Shown here one piece after another: positions 45,310-54,221 of a stretch of 64,000 nt of DNA. Position 1 is the first letter of the stretch; each line of letters begins with the position of its first letter. Source of the DNA: Arthrobacter bambusae (lineage in GTDB: Bacteria; Actinomycetota; Actinomycetes; Actinomycetales; Micrococcaceae); the NCBI RefSeq assembly GCF_030812595.1, contig NZ_JAUSSZ010000005.1:203512-267511 (forward strand). The letters are read 5' to 3'. The notes beneath the pieces are model-generated. The model was given only the letters and a program-made list of their open reading frames with translations. It searched no databases and had not been told where the DNA came from. The position numbers and the translations under genes were made by a program.

Positions 45310-45380
45310 GCCCAGGCGTACGATCCGTGGTCTTCAAAATGCCGCTCCCTGGTGGTACACCACCCAACGCCAGTCGCGAC
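45310..45380 (-). promoter_or_regulatory. ZTP (pfl) riboswitch upstream of glyA
   Basis: On the minus strand the conserved ZTP elements occur in order: GCGACTGGCG (45377-45368), a helix GGGTGG/CCACC with the following AGGGAGCGG, and CGCCTGGGC (45318-45310). GGCG near the 5' end can pair with CGCC to form the pseudoknot. ZTP riboswitches sense 5-aminoimidazole-4-carboxamide ribotide and its triphosphate, which build up when 10-formyl-THF is short, and they usually turn on folD, glyA or purH. A 7-bp hairpin (45288-45309) follows, and a second hairpin (45258-45282) lies nearer glyA without a T-run, so the switching mechanism is not clear from sequence. Confidence 0.85.
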
Positions 45381-45423
45381 GACTTAAACAGTACAACAGG
45401 TGGGCAACGGTAGGCTTGATCGT

Positions 45424-46284
45424 GTGACTGACTCCACCCTGCCTACGTCTTTTGTTGTGACCCTGTCTTGCCCGGACCGGCCTGGAATTGTGTACGCCGT
45501 TGCGGGCGCCTTGTTGGAGGCCGGCTGCAATATCGCCGATTCCCAGCAATACGGCAGCCCCAGCACGGGAAACTTCTTCATGCGGGTGGAAGCCACGACG
45601 AGCTCGACCCAGGCGGAGCTTTCTTCGGCGCTGGCGCCGGTGGCCGAAGAATTCGGCATGAAGTGGCAGATCAATCCGGTGGGCCAAAAGGTCCGGACCC
45701 TGATCCTGGGTTCGAAGGACGCACACTGCCTCAACGATCTGCTCTTCCAGCAGCGCTCCGGAACCCTCCCCATCGAGGTTCCGGCCATCGTCTCCAACCA
45801 CCGCGACCTCGAAAGCCTGGCGGAGTTCTATGGGATCCCCTTCCACCACATCCCGGTCACTCCCGACACCAAGCCACAGGCCGAGGCCAAGCTGCTCGAA
45901 CTCATCCACGAGCACGGCATCGAACTGACCGTCCTTGCGCGTTACATGCAGGTCCTCTCCAACGAGCTCTGCACCGAGCTCAACGGCAAGGCCATCAACA
46001 TCCATCACTCCTTCCTGCCGTCCTTCAAGGGCGCCAAGCCCTACCACCAGGCGCATGCGCGGGGCGTGAAGATCATCGGAGCCACCGCCCACTACGTCAC
46101 GGCGGACCTCGACGAGGGCCCGATCATCGAGCAGGAAGTCATCCGGGTGGACCACGCCCGCACAGCCGAGCAATTCGTGCAGATGGGCCGCGATGTCGAG
46201 GGCCGCACGCTGGCCCAGGCCGTGCAGTGGCATGCCGAGCACCGCGTCCTGCTCGATGGCACCCGGACCGTAGTGTTCAACTAG
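45424..46284 (+). CDS. purU: Formyltetrahydrofolate deformylase
   Basis: Hydrolyses 10-formyl-THF to THF and formate, balancing one-carbon units. 286 residues: N-terminal ACT domain (TLSCPDRPGIVYAVAGALLE) and a formyltransferase-like domain with HHSFLPSFKGAKPYHQAHAR and DLDEGPIIEQE. GTG 45424 is preceded by TAGGCT at 7 nt and no ribosome site, so a leaderless mRNA is likely; the frame starts at 45400. Divergent from glyA-folD. Confidence 0.94.
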   Translation: MTDSTLPTSFVVTLSCPDRPGIVYAVAGALLEAGCNIADSQQYGSPSTGNFFMRVEATTSSTQAELSSALAPVAEEFGMKWQINPVGQKVRTLILGSKDAHCLNDLLFQQRSGTLPIEVPAIVSNHRDLESLAEFYGIPFHHIPVTPDTKPQAEAKLLELIHEHGIELTVLARYMQVLSNELCTELNGKAINIHHSFLPSFKGAKPYHQAHARGVKIIGATAHYVTADLDEGPIIEQEVIRVDHARTAEQFVQMGRDVEGRTLAQAVQWHAEHRVLLDGTRTVVFN

Positions 46285-46305
46285 GCTCCGTTCTAGGCTG
46301 GGTCC

Positions 46306-46893
46306 ATGGAGGGCATTCCCATGACCTCGCATCGGATCGACTGCCGTGATTGGTTCATCCGCCTGCTCAAGGCGGAGCACCGCCATTCGCTGTTCGAACT
46401 GGGCTGCGGCACAGGAATCGAAGGCCGGGAGTTCGTCAGGGCGGGCCTGCATTACACGGGCGTGGACCTTTCCGAGGAAAGCATCCACCTCGCCCGTGCC
46501 AAGGGACTGGACGCCAGCGTCGCCAGCGGCCTCTCGTTGCCCTTCGCGGACGGCACGTTCCCGGCCGCGTGGACCATGAGCACGCTCCTGCACGTCCCCA
46601 ACACGGCAATCCACGACGTCGTGAGCGAACTCGTGCGGGTCACTGCACCCGGTGCGCCAATCGCCGTCGGGCTCTGGTCAGGTGAGGATGAAGAGGTCCT
46701 CAACCCCGAGGACCTGGACGAACCGCGGCGTTTCTTCAGCCGGCGCAGCGACGAAACGGTCCGGCGCGTCTTCGGCGACCATGGAACGGTGGAGCATTTC
46801 CAGACGTGGCCCGAGGGCACCGGAGCAGAATCCGGACCCGGAGCCGGGAACTGGACCCAGCATTACCAGTTCCTGGTGCTCCGGACTCCTTGA
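46306..46893 (+). CDS. Class I SAM-dependent methyltransferase
   Basis: 195 residues. Motif I is LFELGCGTGIEG near residue 30; the acidic end of motif II is GVDLSEESIHLARA; motif IV region WTMSTLLHVP. This is the small Methyltransf_11/25 type; the substrate (small molecule or lipid) is unknown. The start ATG 46306 has TAGGCT ending 6 nt upstream, with no ribosome site; ATG 46321 is a second option. It follows purU by 21 nt but seems to have its own promoter. Confidence 0.85.
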   Translation: MEGIPMTSHRIDCRDWFIRLLKAEHRHSLFELGCGTGIEGREFVRAGLHYTGVDLSEESIHLARAKGLDASVASGLSLPFADGTFPAAWTMSTLLHVPNTAIHDVVSELVRVTAPGAPIAVGLWSGEDEEVLNPEDLDEPRRFFSRRSDETVRRVFGDHGTVEHFQTWPEGTGAESGPGAGNWTQHYQFLVLRTP

Positions 46894-46922
46894 GCAGGCC
46901 GTGTGGGCCCTAAGCTTGCCCC

Positions 46923-47447
46923 ATGGCTCCCATCTACACTTTTGCCGGGGACACCCCGGTCATCCATGACTCCGCGTTCGTGGCACCCACGGCTTCCATC
47001 ATCGGCAAGGCCACCCTCGGCGAGGACTCCAGCGCTTTCTATGGCGTGTCCGTCCGGGCAGACACCGCTGCCATCAGCGTCGGCGCCGGCTCGAACCTGC
47101 AGGACAACGTGGTCCTGCACGCCGATCCCGGCTTCCCCTGCACCGTCGGCGAACGGGTCAGCGTCGGGCACAGCGCCGTCGTCCATGGCTGCACGGTGGA
47201 GGACGACTGCCTCATCGGCATGAGCGCCACCATCCTGAACGGCGCCGTCATCGGCACGGGCTCGCTCGTTGCGGCCGGCGCGGTCGTGCTCGAGGGAACC
47301 GTCATCCCGCCGCGATCCCTGGTTGCCGGGGTGCCCGCCAAAGTGCGCCGCGAACTGAGCGAAGAAGAGCTCGACGGCGTGAAGCACAACGCGGCGCACT
47401 ACAAGGAACTCGCCGCGGCGCACAGGGAAATGCACGCCGCGGCGTAG
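46923..47447 (+). CDS. Gamma carbonic anhydrase-like left-handed beta-helix protein
   Basis: 174 residues of hexapeptide repeats, a trimeric beta-helix. Metal-site His appear in LQDNVVLHADPGF and VGHSAVVHGCTVEDD. Related PaaY/CaiE and gamma carbonic anhydrase proteins differ in function and cannot be told apart here; carbonic anhydrase activity is not assured. ATG 46923 has TAAGCT 6 nt upstream and no ribosome site. Confidence 0.85.
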   Translation: MAPIYTFAGDTPVIHDSAFVAPTASIIGKATLGEDSSAFYGVSVRADTAAISVGAGSNLQDNVVLHADPGFPCTVGERVSVGHSAVVHGCTVEDDCLIGMSATILNGAVIGTGSLVAAGAVVLEGTVIPPRSLVAGVPAKVRRELSEEELDGVKHNAAHYKELAAAHREMHAAA

Positions 47448-47460
47448 CCCTCAGCGGAAG

Positions 47461-49176
47461 TTAGTCCAGGCTGATCGGTCCGAGCTCGTCCAACAGCTCG
47501 CCGGGACCCGGGTTGCCAGCCACGGATGAACCGCCGAGGTGGTTCACGACGCCCCAGACGGCGTTCAGGCCCGTGGTGACGGCGCCTTCCGCCCAGCCCG
47601 CGGTGAACGAGACGTCGTCGCCGGCCAGGAAGATACCCCGCTGGCTCTCGGGCAGCTTGTCCTGCTTGAAGTGCGTGAACAGCCGCTGCTGGTAGCGGTA
47701 GTGCCCCGGCAGGTTGGCCTTGAAGGCACCCATGAAGTTGGGGTCGGCCTCCCAGGAAACGGTAATGGGCTGCCCCACAATGTGGCTCGCGATGTCCACG
47801 CCCGGGTAAATCTGCTCGAGCGAGTGCAGCATGAGCTTGACGCGTTCTTCGGCGCTGAGCGAGAGCCACTTCAAGGCGTCGTCGTTCCACGTGTAGGAAA
47901 GCAGGATGACTGCGGGCTTGTCCGGGCCGTCGTCGAGCAGGTAGGTGGCCCGGTTGAGCCGGTCGGTCAGCGTCATGGACAGCACTTCGCGGCCCGTTTC
48001 GGGGTCGATGTCCTTCCAGAATGGCCGGTCAACCATGACGAAGGTCTTAGACGACTGCATGTAGTGCGAGCGCTCGATCGCTGTCCACAATTCGGCGGGG
48101 AAGAGCGATTCCTCGGTGTGGATGCGCGTGGACAACAGCCACGACTGGCACGTGGTCACAACGGCCGGGTAGCCGGTTTCCCGGCCCCACCGCTCGCGCA
48201 CCATGAGGTCTCCGTTGCTGCCGCGTTCAATGCGGTCCACGGCTCCGCGCGGGGAGCCGGAGTGCAACGATGCCAGTGACGTGCCTTCGGGCCAGTGCGC
48301 AATGCCCGACGGCGCGTGGTGCCAGAGTGCCTCGGGGAGACGCTGCGCTCCCCCGCTGATGAGCCGGTGCTGGTCATCGGCATCGGTGTAGACGACGCGC
48401 AGGATCTCGAGGATGGAGTTGGGGAAGTCAGTGTCCCAACCGCCGGTGCCGAAACCGACTTGCCCGAAGGCTTCCCGGTGCGCGAAGCCTGCCTCTTTGA
48501 AGGCGTTGCTCGCGGCGATGAAACCATAGAACGTCTGCTCGTCCATGAGCGGGAGAAGCTCGTTCCACAGTTCTTTGATGCGGGCGGTGTCCCGGGCCCG
48601 GATGGCCGTCTGCATTTCCTGGAACGCGGCGCCGTCATTGACGGCGGCCTTCCACGCGGCGGCAACCTCGTGGAAGAAGTCCGGCAGGTCCGCCGAGGTG
48701 GCGGCGTAGTGCTTCTTCCCTGCCAGCTCGATCACGGTACTCGATGTTGCGGGCGCGAGCGGGTTGGGGAAGTCCTGGGTGTCCAGTCCCAGGAGATCCA
48801 CGTAGTGGTAGAAAGCCTTGCCTGATACCGGGAACCGCATGCCGCCAAGGTCGGCAACCACTCCGGGGGCGGAAGGGAAGCTCGCTGTGCGGAGCCGTCC
48901 GCCGATCTGGTCGGCCTCGTAGACCACGGGGCGGAGCCCGAGCTTCATAAGTTCGTAGGCCGTGACGAGTCCGGAGAGGCCGGCACCGATCACGGCGACT
49001 TCAGTCCCGTAGAGTTCCGGCGGAACGACCGCCAAGCCATCCGGATGCGCCAGATAGTGGTCGTAGCTGAACGGGAAATCCGGGTTCAGCATGGTGATGG
49101 GAGCCTCGGCCGGCGTTGCTTTGCGGGTGCCCGGTTCGGGGGCCTGTGCCGCGGGCAATTCGGTGGCGATGGTCAT
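47461..49176 (-). CDS. FAD-dependent flavin monoamine oxidase / tryptophan 2-monooxygenase-like
   Basis: 571 residues. FAD motif VIGAGLSGLVTAYELMKLGL near residue 63 and GGRLRTASFP; C-terminal FAD-binding region AGDDVSFTAGWAEGAVTTGL. Such enzymes oxidise amines or L-amino acids with O2, giving imine or amide plus H2O2. A 50-residue head precedes the FAD domain. It starts with ATG overlapping the APC permease stop, so permease and oxidase are co-transcribed, implying uptake and oxidation of one amino acid or amine. Substrate not fixed. Confidence 0.88.
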   Translation of the reverse strand: MTIATELPAAQAPEPGTRKATPAEAPITMLNPDFPFSYDHYLAHPDGLAVVPPELYGTEVAVIGAGLSGLVTAYELMKLGLRPVVYEADQIGGRLRTASFPSAPGVVADLGGMRFPVSGKAFYHYVDLLGLDTQDFPNPLAPATSSTVIELAGKKHYAATSADLPDFFHEVAAAWKAAVNDGAAFQEMQTAIRARDTARIKELWNELLPLMDEQTFYGFIAASNAFKEAGFAHREAFGQVGFGTGGWDTDFPNSILEILRVVYTDADDQHRLISGGAQRLPEALWHHAPSGIAHWPEGTSLASLHSGSPRGAVDRIERGSNGDLMVRERWGRETGYPAVVTTCQSWLLSTRIHTEESLFPAELWTAIERSHYMQSSKTFVMVDRPFWKDIDPETGREVLSMTLTDRLNRATYLLDDGPDKPAVILLSYTWNDDALKWLSLSAEERVKLMLHSLEQIYPGVDIASHIVGQPITVSWEADPNFMGAFKANLPGHYRYQQRLFTHFKQDKLPESQRGIFLAGDDVSFTAGWAEGAVTTGLNAVWGVVNHLGGSSVAGNPGPGELLDELGPISLD

Positions 49177-50723
49177 GAAAGTTCTGCCTTCACAGTTTCC
49201 GGGTCCGAGACCCTTGCGGATAGTTCACGGTATTCCTGATCGCTCAGGGCCGCCACCTTGGAGTTGCGGCGTCCGTAGCCGAAGTAGAGGGCGATGCCCA
49301 CGAGCATCCAGCCGCCGAACACTACCCAGGTGTCGGCACCGAGGTTTGCCATGAGGTAGGCGCACATCAGGGTGCCCAGGACGGGGGTGATCGGGTAGAG
49401 CGGGACGCGGAAGCTGCGCTTGAGTTCCGGGCGGTTGCGCCGCAGGTAGATGACGGCGACGTTGACCAGTGCGAACGCGAAGAGGGTGCCGATGCTGGTG
49501 GCGTCTGCGAGCGCGCCGAGCGGCACAAGTCCCGCGGTGAGTGCGACGGCGGTGCCCACGATCAGCGTTCCGGCCACGGGGGTGCCGGTCCGGCGGGAGA
49601 CGCGGCCGAAGACCTGCGGGACGAGCCCGTCACGGGACATGGAGAGCAGGATGCGGGTCTGGCCATAGAGCACGGTCAGGACGATGCTGGCGATGGCGAG
49701 CACGGCCCCCACCGAGAACACGAGGGCGATCCAGGGCTGGTGGGTGGTTTCCTCGAGGATCTGCACCAGGGCAGCTTCAGTGCCGCCGAACCATTCCCAG
49801 GGACGGGCACCGATGGCGGCAACGGCCACCAGGACGTAGAGGCTGGTGACGATCACCATGGAAAGGAGGATGGCCCGGGGCAGGTCGCGCTTGGGGTTGC
49901 GGGCTTCCTCGCCGGCGGTCGAGGCAGCGTCGAATCCGATGTAGGAGAAGAAGACCCTGGATGCGGCAGCCGAGACACCCGCGGCGCCCATCGGCATGAG
50001 GGGTTCGAAGTTCCCGGCGTTGAAAGCGGTGAAGGCAACAGCGCAGAAGAACAGCAGGATGACCACCTTGACGGCGACAATCGCGGTGTTGATCCAGGCG
50101 CTCTCCTTCGCACCACGCACCAGCAGGATCATGGCGAGGACCACGATCACCATCGCCGGAACATTGACCACCCCGCCACTGCCCGGCGGCTGGGACATGG
50201 CGTCCGGCAGTACCTGTCCGAATGCGGCGAGGGTTTCATTCACGTACTGGCCCGCGCCTACGGCCACGGCAGCAACGGACACCGCGTATTCGAGGACGAG
50301 GCACGAACCGCAGATCCAGGCCATTCCCTCGCCCATCGTGGCGTAGGAGTAGGAGTAGCTCGAACCGGCTACGGGCACCAGGCCCGCCATTTCGGCGTAG
50401 GACACAGCGGACAGCAATGCCGCAAGTCCCGCCACCACGAAGGAAATCCAGACCGCGGGTCCTGCCAGTGGCACGGACTCGCCCAGGATCACCAGGATGC
50501 CGGTGCCCAGAGTGGCACCGACGCTGATCATGGTCAGCTGGAGGACGCCGAAGCTGCGGACGAGCGGCGTTCCGCCGTGGCTGCTTCCGGCTTCGCTGAC
50601 CATTTGCCCGATGGGCTTGCGGCGCAGGAGTTGCGCACCGAGGCCCGGGCGGCGGGCGGCGTTGCCGGAACCCGTATCTGTGTCGTGCGTTGGATTGGTC
50701 TGGGTGGAGGTAGGCACAGTCAC
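49173..50723 (-). CDS. APC-family amino acid permease
   Basis: Inner-membrane transporter, 516 residues, about 12 helices. The substrate helix SVGATLGTGILVILGESVPL, the motif AEMAGLVPVAGSSYSYSYAT and IGFDAASTAGEEARNPKRDL are those of the cationic-amino-acid/APC group. The head is Thr/Pro/Gly-rich. GTG 50723 with GAAGGG upstream is preferred to the frame start at 50801. It is coupled to the amine oxidase gene. Confidence 0.9.
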   Translation of the reverse strand: MTVPTSTQTNPTHDTDTGSGNAARRPGLGAQLLRRKPIGQMVSEAGSSHGGTPLVRSFGVLQLTMISVGATLGTGILVILGESVPLAGPAVWISFVVAGLAALLSAVSYAEMAGLVPVAGSSYSYSYATMGEGMAWICGSCLVLEYAVSVAAVAVGAGQYVNETLAAFGQVLPDAMSQPPGSGGVVNVPAMVIVVLAMILLVRGAKESAWINTAIVAVKVVILLFFCAVAFTAFNAGNFEPLMPMGAAGVSAAASRVFFSYIGFDAASTAGEEARNPKRDLPRAILLSMVIVTSLYVLVAVAAIGARPWEWFGGTEAALVQILEETTHQPWIALVFSVGAVLAIASIVLTVLYGQTRILLSMSRDGLVPQVFGRVSRRTGTPVAGTLIVGTAVALTAGLVPLGALADATSIGTLFAFALVNVAVIYLRRNRPELKRSFRVPLYPITPVLGTLMCAYLMANLGADTWVVFGGWMLVGIALYFGYGRRNSKVAALSDQEYRELSARVSDPETVKAELS

Positions 50724-50808
50724 CGTTGACGTCCCTTCAGAGTAGTTTGCGGTTTCCCGTGTCCACCGTAAGCCTGTGAGCCAGCTCTCATGGAGGTGCA
50801 AAATAACC

Positions 50809-50822
50809 TATAGTGATCAACC
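50809..50822 (+). promoter_or_regulatory. Leaderless -10 element of alr
   Basis: TATAGT (50809-50814), a near-consensus -10, ends 8 nt before the alr ATG at 50823, where no Shine-Dalgarno exists. Transcription would start at or next to the start codon. The -35 region is weak. Confidence 0.55.
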
Positions 50823-52043
50823 ATGAGACGTATTGCACAATCAGAAACGGCGCCGGAAGCGGCGCTGTCCGGACAGGTCAGCGTTGATTTGTCTGCGATT
50901 TCAGACAACATCAAAGCACTGAAAAAGCGCACTGCCGCGCCGCACTTCATGGCCGTGGTCAAGGGGAACGGCTACGGCCACGGGCTCGTCGAGGTTGCCC
51001 GCACGGCTTTGGCGGCAGGGGCGGATTGGCTGGGAACGGCCCAATTGAGCGAAGCCATCGCCTTGCGCCGGGCCGGCATCACCGTGCCGGTCCTGTCGTG
51101 GCTTTATCTGGCATCCCAGACCAGCGCGACTATCCGGGAGGCACTGGAGTACGACGTCGATGTTTCGCTTGGGAGCATCGGTCAACTTGAGGTCCTGGCC
51201 GGGATCGCAAGGCAACTGGGGCGCCCCGCTGTCGTGCATTTGGAGCTCGACAGCGGCCTCAGCCGCGGCGGCGCGCGGAAGGAAGACTGGCCCGATCTCG
51301 TGGCCCAGGCACGCAAGGCGGAGAAGGACGGCACGGTTCTGGTCCGCGGCATCTGGACCCACCTGGCCTGGGCCGATGTCCCCGCCCATCCCGGTAACGC
51401 CGCAGCCGTGGCGGAGTTCGAAGACGCCGTCCGCGAAGCCCGTGCCGCCGGGCTGGACCCGCAGCTGCGGCATGTTTCGAGTTCGGCCAACATTCTGGAC
51501 CGGCCCGAATTCCACTTCGACATGGTCCGCGCCGGCCTGGCCATCTACGGCTTGGCCCCCGCCGACCACCTCGATCCTGCCGACTTCGGACTGCGCCCGG
51601 CCTTGAGCGTCACCGCACCGCTCGTCATGGTCAAAAAAGTCCCAGCGGGGACTGGAGTCAGCTACGAACACCAGGCCATCACCCACGAGCCCCGCTACCT
51701 CGGACTCATCCCGCTCGGCTATGCCGACGGCATCCCGAAGGGCATCAGCGGCCGGAGCCTGGTCCAGATCGCTGGGCGGAAAGTCCCCGTGATCGGCAAG
51801 GTATGCATGGACCAATTCATGGTGGACCTCGGCCCGGATGCGGCTGGAATCGAGGTGGGTGACACTGCCGTCCTGTTCGGCGATCCGGCGGGAGGGGCTG
51901 CCAGCGCCGACGACTGGGGTGCTGCCATCGGAAGCCATGGTGATGAGATCATCAACCGCATCGCGCCGAGGCTGCCCCGCGGATATGAGTCCGGCGCATA
52001 CGAGTGCCCCGATTACCAGGAGGCAGCGAGCGATGCCTCTTGA
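50823..52043 (+). CDS. alr: Alanine racemase
   Basis: PLP racemase giving D-alanine for peptidoglycan. 406 residues. PLP Lys in FMAVVKGNGYGHG; catalytic Tyr in GTGVSYEHQAI; RAGLAIYGLAPAD and LIPLGYADGIPKGISGR are family blocks. The stop overlaps the pucR start by 11 nt, tying the racemase to a regulatory gene; see findings. Its promoter region is shared with the divergent APC permease. Confidence 0.95.
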   Translation: MRRIAQSETAPEAALSGQVSVDLSAISDNIKALKKRTAAPHFMAVVKGNGYGHGLVEVARTALAAGADWLGTAQLSEAIALRRAGITVPVLSWLYLASQTSATIREALEYDVDVSLGSIGQLEVLAGIARQLGRPAVVHLELDSGLSRGGARKEDWPDLVAQARKAEKDGTVLVRGIWTHLAWADVPAHPGNAAAVAEFEDAVREARAAGLDPQLRHVSSSANILDRPEFHFDMVRAGLAIYGLAPADHLDPADFGLRPALSVTAPLVMVKKVPAGTGVSYEHQAITHEPRYLGLIPLGYADGIPKGISGRSLVQIAGRKVPVIGKVCMDQFMVDLGPDAAGIEVGDTAVLFGDPAGGAASADDWGAAIGSHGDEIINRIAPRLPRGYESGAYECPDYQEAASDAS

Positions 52044-53640
52044 GCCGAGCCCCGGCCGCCTGAGCTTCGTCACGCTTGAGCAGTTCCTGAAGCAGCTGCC
52101 GCCCGAGTTGGAGATACTCCACGACGGCGGCAGCGGCGCGGAGCTGCTGCGCTGGGTTGAACCCAGCGAATTGGACGACCCTACCCCCTACCTGCCGGAA
52201 GGGGAGTTCCTGCTCACCGCGGGACTCCCTTTCCTGGGGGAGGGCGGGTCCAGGGAAAACGTCGATGCGTACGTGAAACGCCTGGTCGGGGCCAAGGTGG
52301 CCGCGTTGGGGTTCGGGATCAGGCCGTATTTCGACGCCGTCCCGGCCGAGCTGCTCAAGGCGTGCCGCCGGCATCAGCTCACCTTGATTGAAATCCCGGA
52401 GTCCATTCCGTTTGCCGCGATCGGGCTGGAGTTCTCCCAGCTCCTGGAATCCGATAACGCGAAGGTCTTCCGCCAGCTTGCGGACACCAACAGGCAACTC
52501 ATGCGGGCTGTCCTCTCCCCCAGGCCTGAACACGAGCTGCTCGCGGCTTTGGTCCAGAAGGTCCCCGTCTGGGCGCTTCTCGTCGGAGCGGACGGGCGGG
52601 TACGGGCGCGCGCCCACGCAGCCGGAGGCAGCACCGGCGTCGAGCATTCACTCTTGGAGCCCATGCTGGAACGGCTTCTTTCGGGCAGTGGGCCCAGGGT
52701 TGAAATGGACGGCTTTGAGCAGCCGGGGTCCGAGATGGTTTTCGGCCACCCGCTCCGGAGCACCAAAGACGCAAACTTGGGCGCCCTGATCCTGGGCTCG
52801 GACGGCGCGCTGACTCCCGCCCAGAACAGCGTGGTGCAGTCCGTCGTGGGGCTGCTGGAGCTGCTCGTTCGCCAGCGGACCAGCGGCTCGCTCGCACCCA
52901 GCCAATTGGCGACGGCGCTGCTGCTGCACCCTGAAAGCCTTGCCACCGGCGGGACCCGGCATGTCAACGGGCTCAAGGACCTCCTCGCTCAAAGCCTGTC
53001 CTCCACCCGGTCCGCTCCCCTGCGCGTGGTCCAAGGCATCAAGGTGGACTCCCCCGAATGGCCCGCGGGCGACAGCCCCGTGCGTGAGCTACTGCAATGG
53101 CGGCGCCTCTTCGACACCAAATTGGTGGAAATCACCGATTACGGATTCGCTGCGATCACCCGTTTGAAGGTGGACGACGCGCTCCTGGCTGACGTTGAAA
53201 AGCTGGGCTGGCGGCTCGTCATCGGGGATCCCACCGAACTGACAGGCCTCGCCGCAGCGCACCAGAGGGTGACGTCGCTCCGAAGCCGGGTGCAATCCAG
53301 TGGACGAAGTGCCCGCGTCGACGAGGTCACCTGGTCCGTCACCGGCCTCCTGGGGCGCGAAGCCGGCTCCATGCTGGCCGCGAGGCTCCTTGAACCGGTG
53401 CTTTCGTTGGAAGCCGACAAGCGCGATCCCCTTTTGGCAGTCCTCCGGGGATGGCTGAGCGAAAACGGCAGCTGGGACGCCTCAGCGAAGCTGCTGGGGT
53501 TGCACCGGAACAGCGTGCGCCGGCAAATCGGCGTCTTGGCCGAGCTGCTCGACACCGACCTGAACCAGGCCCAAGTGCGCGCCGAGCTCTGGATCGCGCT
53601 GCAGTACACGGACGGTTTGGTGGGCGGAGGGGACGCTTAG
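52033..53640 (+). CDS. PucR-family transcriptional regulator
   Basis: 535 residues. N-terminal PucR domain (about 40-130, with PYLPEGEFLLTAGLPFLG), a GAF-like middle, and a C-terminal HTH_30 (ENGSWDASAKLLGLHRNSVRRQ). The ATG at 52033 has AGGAGG 11 nt upstream and overlaps the alr end. PucR-type activators commonly control nitrogen and amino-acid or purine use; here the likely targets are the divergent permease-oxidase operon and alr (inference). Confidence 0.88.
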   Translation: MPLEPSPGRLSFVTLEQFLKQLPPELEILHDGGSGAELLRWVEPSELDDPTPYLPEGEFLLTAGLPFLGEGGSRENVDAYVKRLVGAKVAALGFGIRPYFDAVPAELLKACRRHQLTLIEIPESIPFAAIGLEFSQLLESDNAKVFRQLADTNRQLMRAVLSPRPEHELLAALVQKVPVWALLVGADGRVRARAHAAGGSTGVEHSLLEPMLERLLSGSGPRVEMDGFEQPGSEMVFGHPLRSTKDANLGALILGSDGALTPAQNSVVQSVVGLLELLVRQRTSGSLAPSQLATALLLHPESLATGGTRHVNGLKDLLAQSLSSTRSAPLRVVQGIKVDSPEWPAGDSPVRELLQWRRLFDTKLVEITDYGFAAITRLKVDDALLADVEKLGWRLVIGDPTELTGLAAAHQRVTSLRSRVQSSGRSARVDEVTWSVTGLLGREAGSMLAARLLEPVLSLEADKRDPLLAVLRGWLSENGSWDASAKLLGLHRNSVRRQIGVLAELLDTDLNQAQVRAELWIALQYTDGLVGGGDA

Positions 53641-53854
53641 TCGCGCGCCGCCGGGTTGGAAGCTGGTGTGCGTTGCCGTACCGCTACGATCCCCGTCCAC
53701 CGGGCCGCGGCTGTGCCTCCGTGCAGAACGGCCAAACACACGGAGAAGGTGCCGTTGGCACACTGAGAAACGTCGATTTTGCACGTATTTTGGCCGGTTT
53801 CACCACTTAATTTCGCCGATTGAGCACTGAGACGCGGTTTTCGGGGCCTAACAT

Positions 53855-53879
53855 GCGACTGCCGGCTACGGGCAGTCGC
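53855..53879 (+). promoter_or_regulatory. Leader hairpin before the small peptide gene
   Basis: Perfect 9-bp stem (53855-53863 with 53871-53879) with a 7-nt loop, ending 30 nt before the peptide ATG. The GGAGG ribosome site follows. It may protect the mRNA 5' end. No confident promoter was found in 53,641-53,850. Confidence 0.45.
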
Positions 53880-53909
53880 CAGTAGCTCAAATCGAAGTGG
53901 AGGAACGAA

Positions 53910-54149
53910 ATGCTCACTACGACCGCATTGAATGCAAGCAGCGCCATGGCAACGGCACGAACCAAGATTGACGAAATGATTGTTCGCTACGATGGCTGGT
54001 TTCTGGTGGTTCTCGCCGTCCTGATGGTGCTTGCTTTTGCAATGCTCGCAGCGATGGCCGTCTGGTGCTTGACGCAGGGACGAGGCCGTTTTACCGGCAA
54101 CTGGAGCTGGAGCCAATGGGGTGTCTCCGTATGGGTTGAGTGCAGGTAA
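53910..54149 (+). CDS. 79-residue membrane peptide with Trp-rich tail, candidate bacteriocin or signal precursor
   Basis: Not matched to any family by me. Residues 1-28 form a Thr/Ala-rich, partly amphipathic head; 30-53 are a membrane helix (GWFLVVLAVLMVLAFAMLAA...) ending at Trp52-Cys53; 54-79 are a Gly/Trp-rich tail with Trp65, 67, 70 and 75, basic Arg58 and Arg60, and the end VECR. Cys53 and Cys78 could form a disulfide. GGAGG lies about 8 nt before the ATG. Strong hairpins flank it on both sides, as for precursor peptides that must exceed their exporters. Directly downstream: ABC transporter and a site-2-protease-like gene. Its role is inferred from context only. Confidence 0.7.
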   Translation: MLTTTALNASSAMATARTKIDEMIVRYDGWFLVVLAVLMVLAFAMLAAMAVWCLTQGRGRFTGNWSWSQWGVSVWVECR

Positions 54150-54166
54150 TTGCCAGCAAGCTAGCC

Positions 54167-54199
54167 GTCGTGGTGGCACTGGCACCGTGCCACCACGAC
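54167..54199 (+). terminator. Intercistronic hairpin after the peptide gene
   Basis: Perfect 13-bp stem (54167-54179 with 54187-54199), 7-nt loop, 17 nt after the peptide stop and 22 nt before the ABC ATPase. No T-run, so partial termination or mRNA stabilisation is more likely than full stop. Confidence 0.65.
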
Positions 54200-54221
54200 C
54201 AGAGCATCGGAATCACGCCTT

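Noticed and set aside
53910..54149. Lactococcin-972-type bacteriocin
   Set aside because: That family has a cleaved Sec signal and an aromatic-rich mature domain of about 66 residues; here the helix is central and the tail is only 26 residues.
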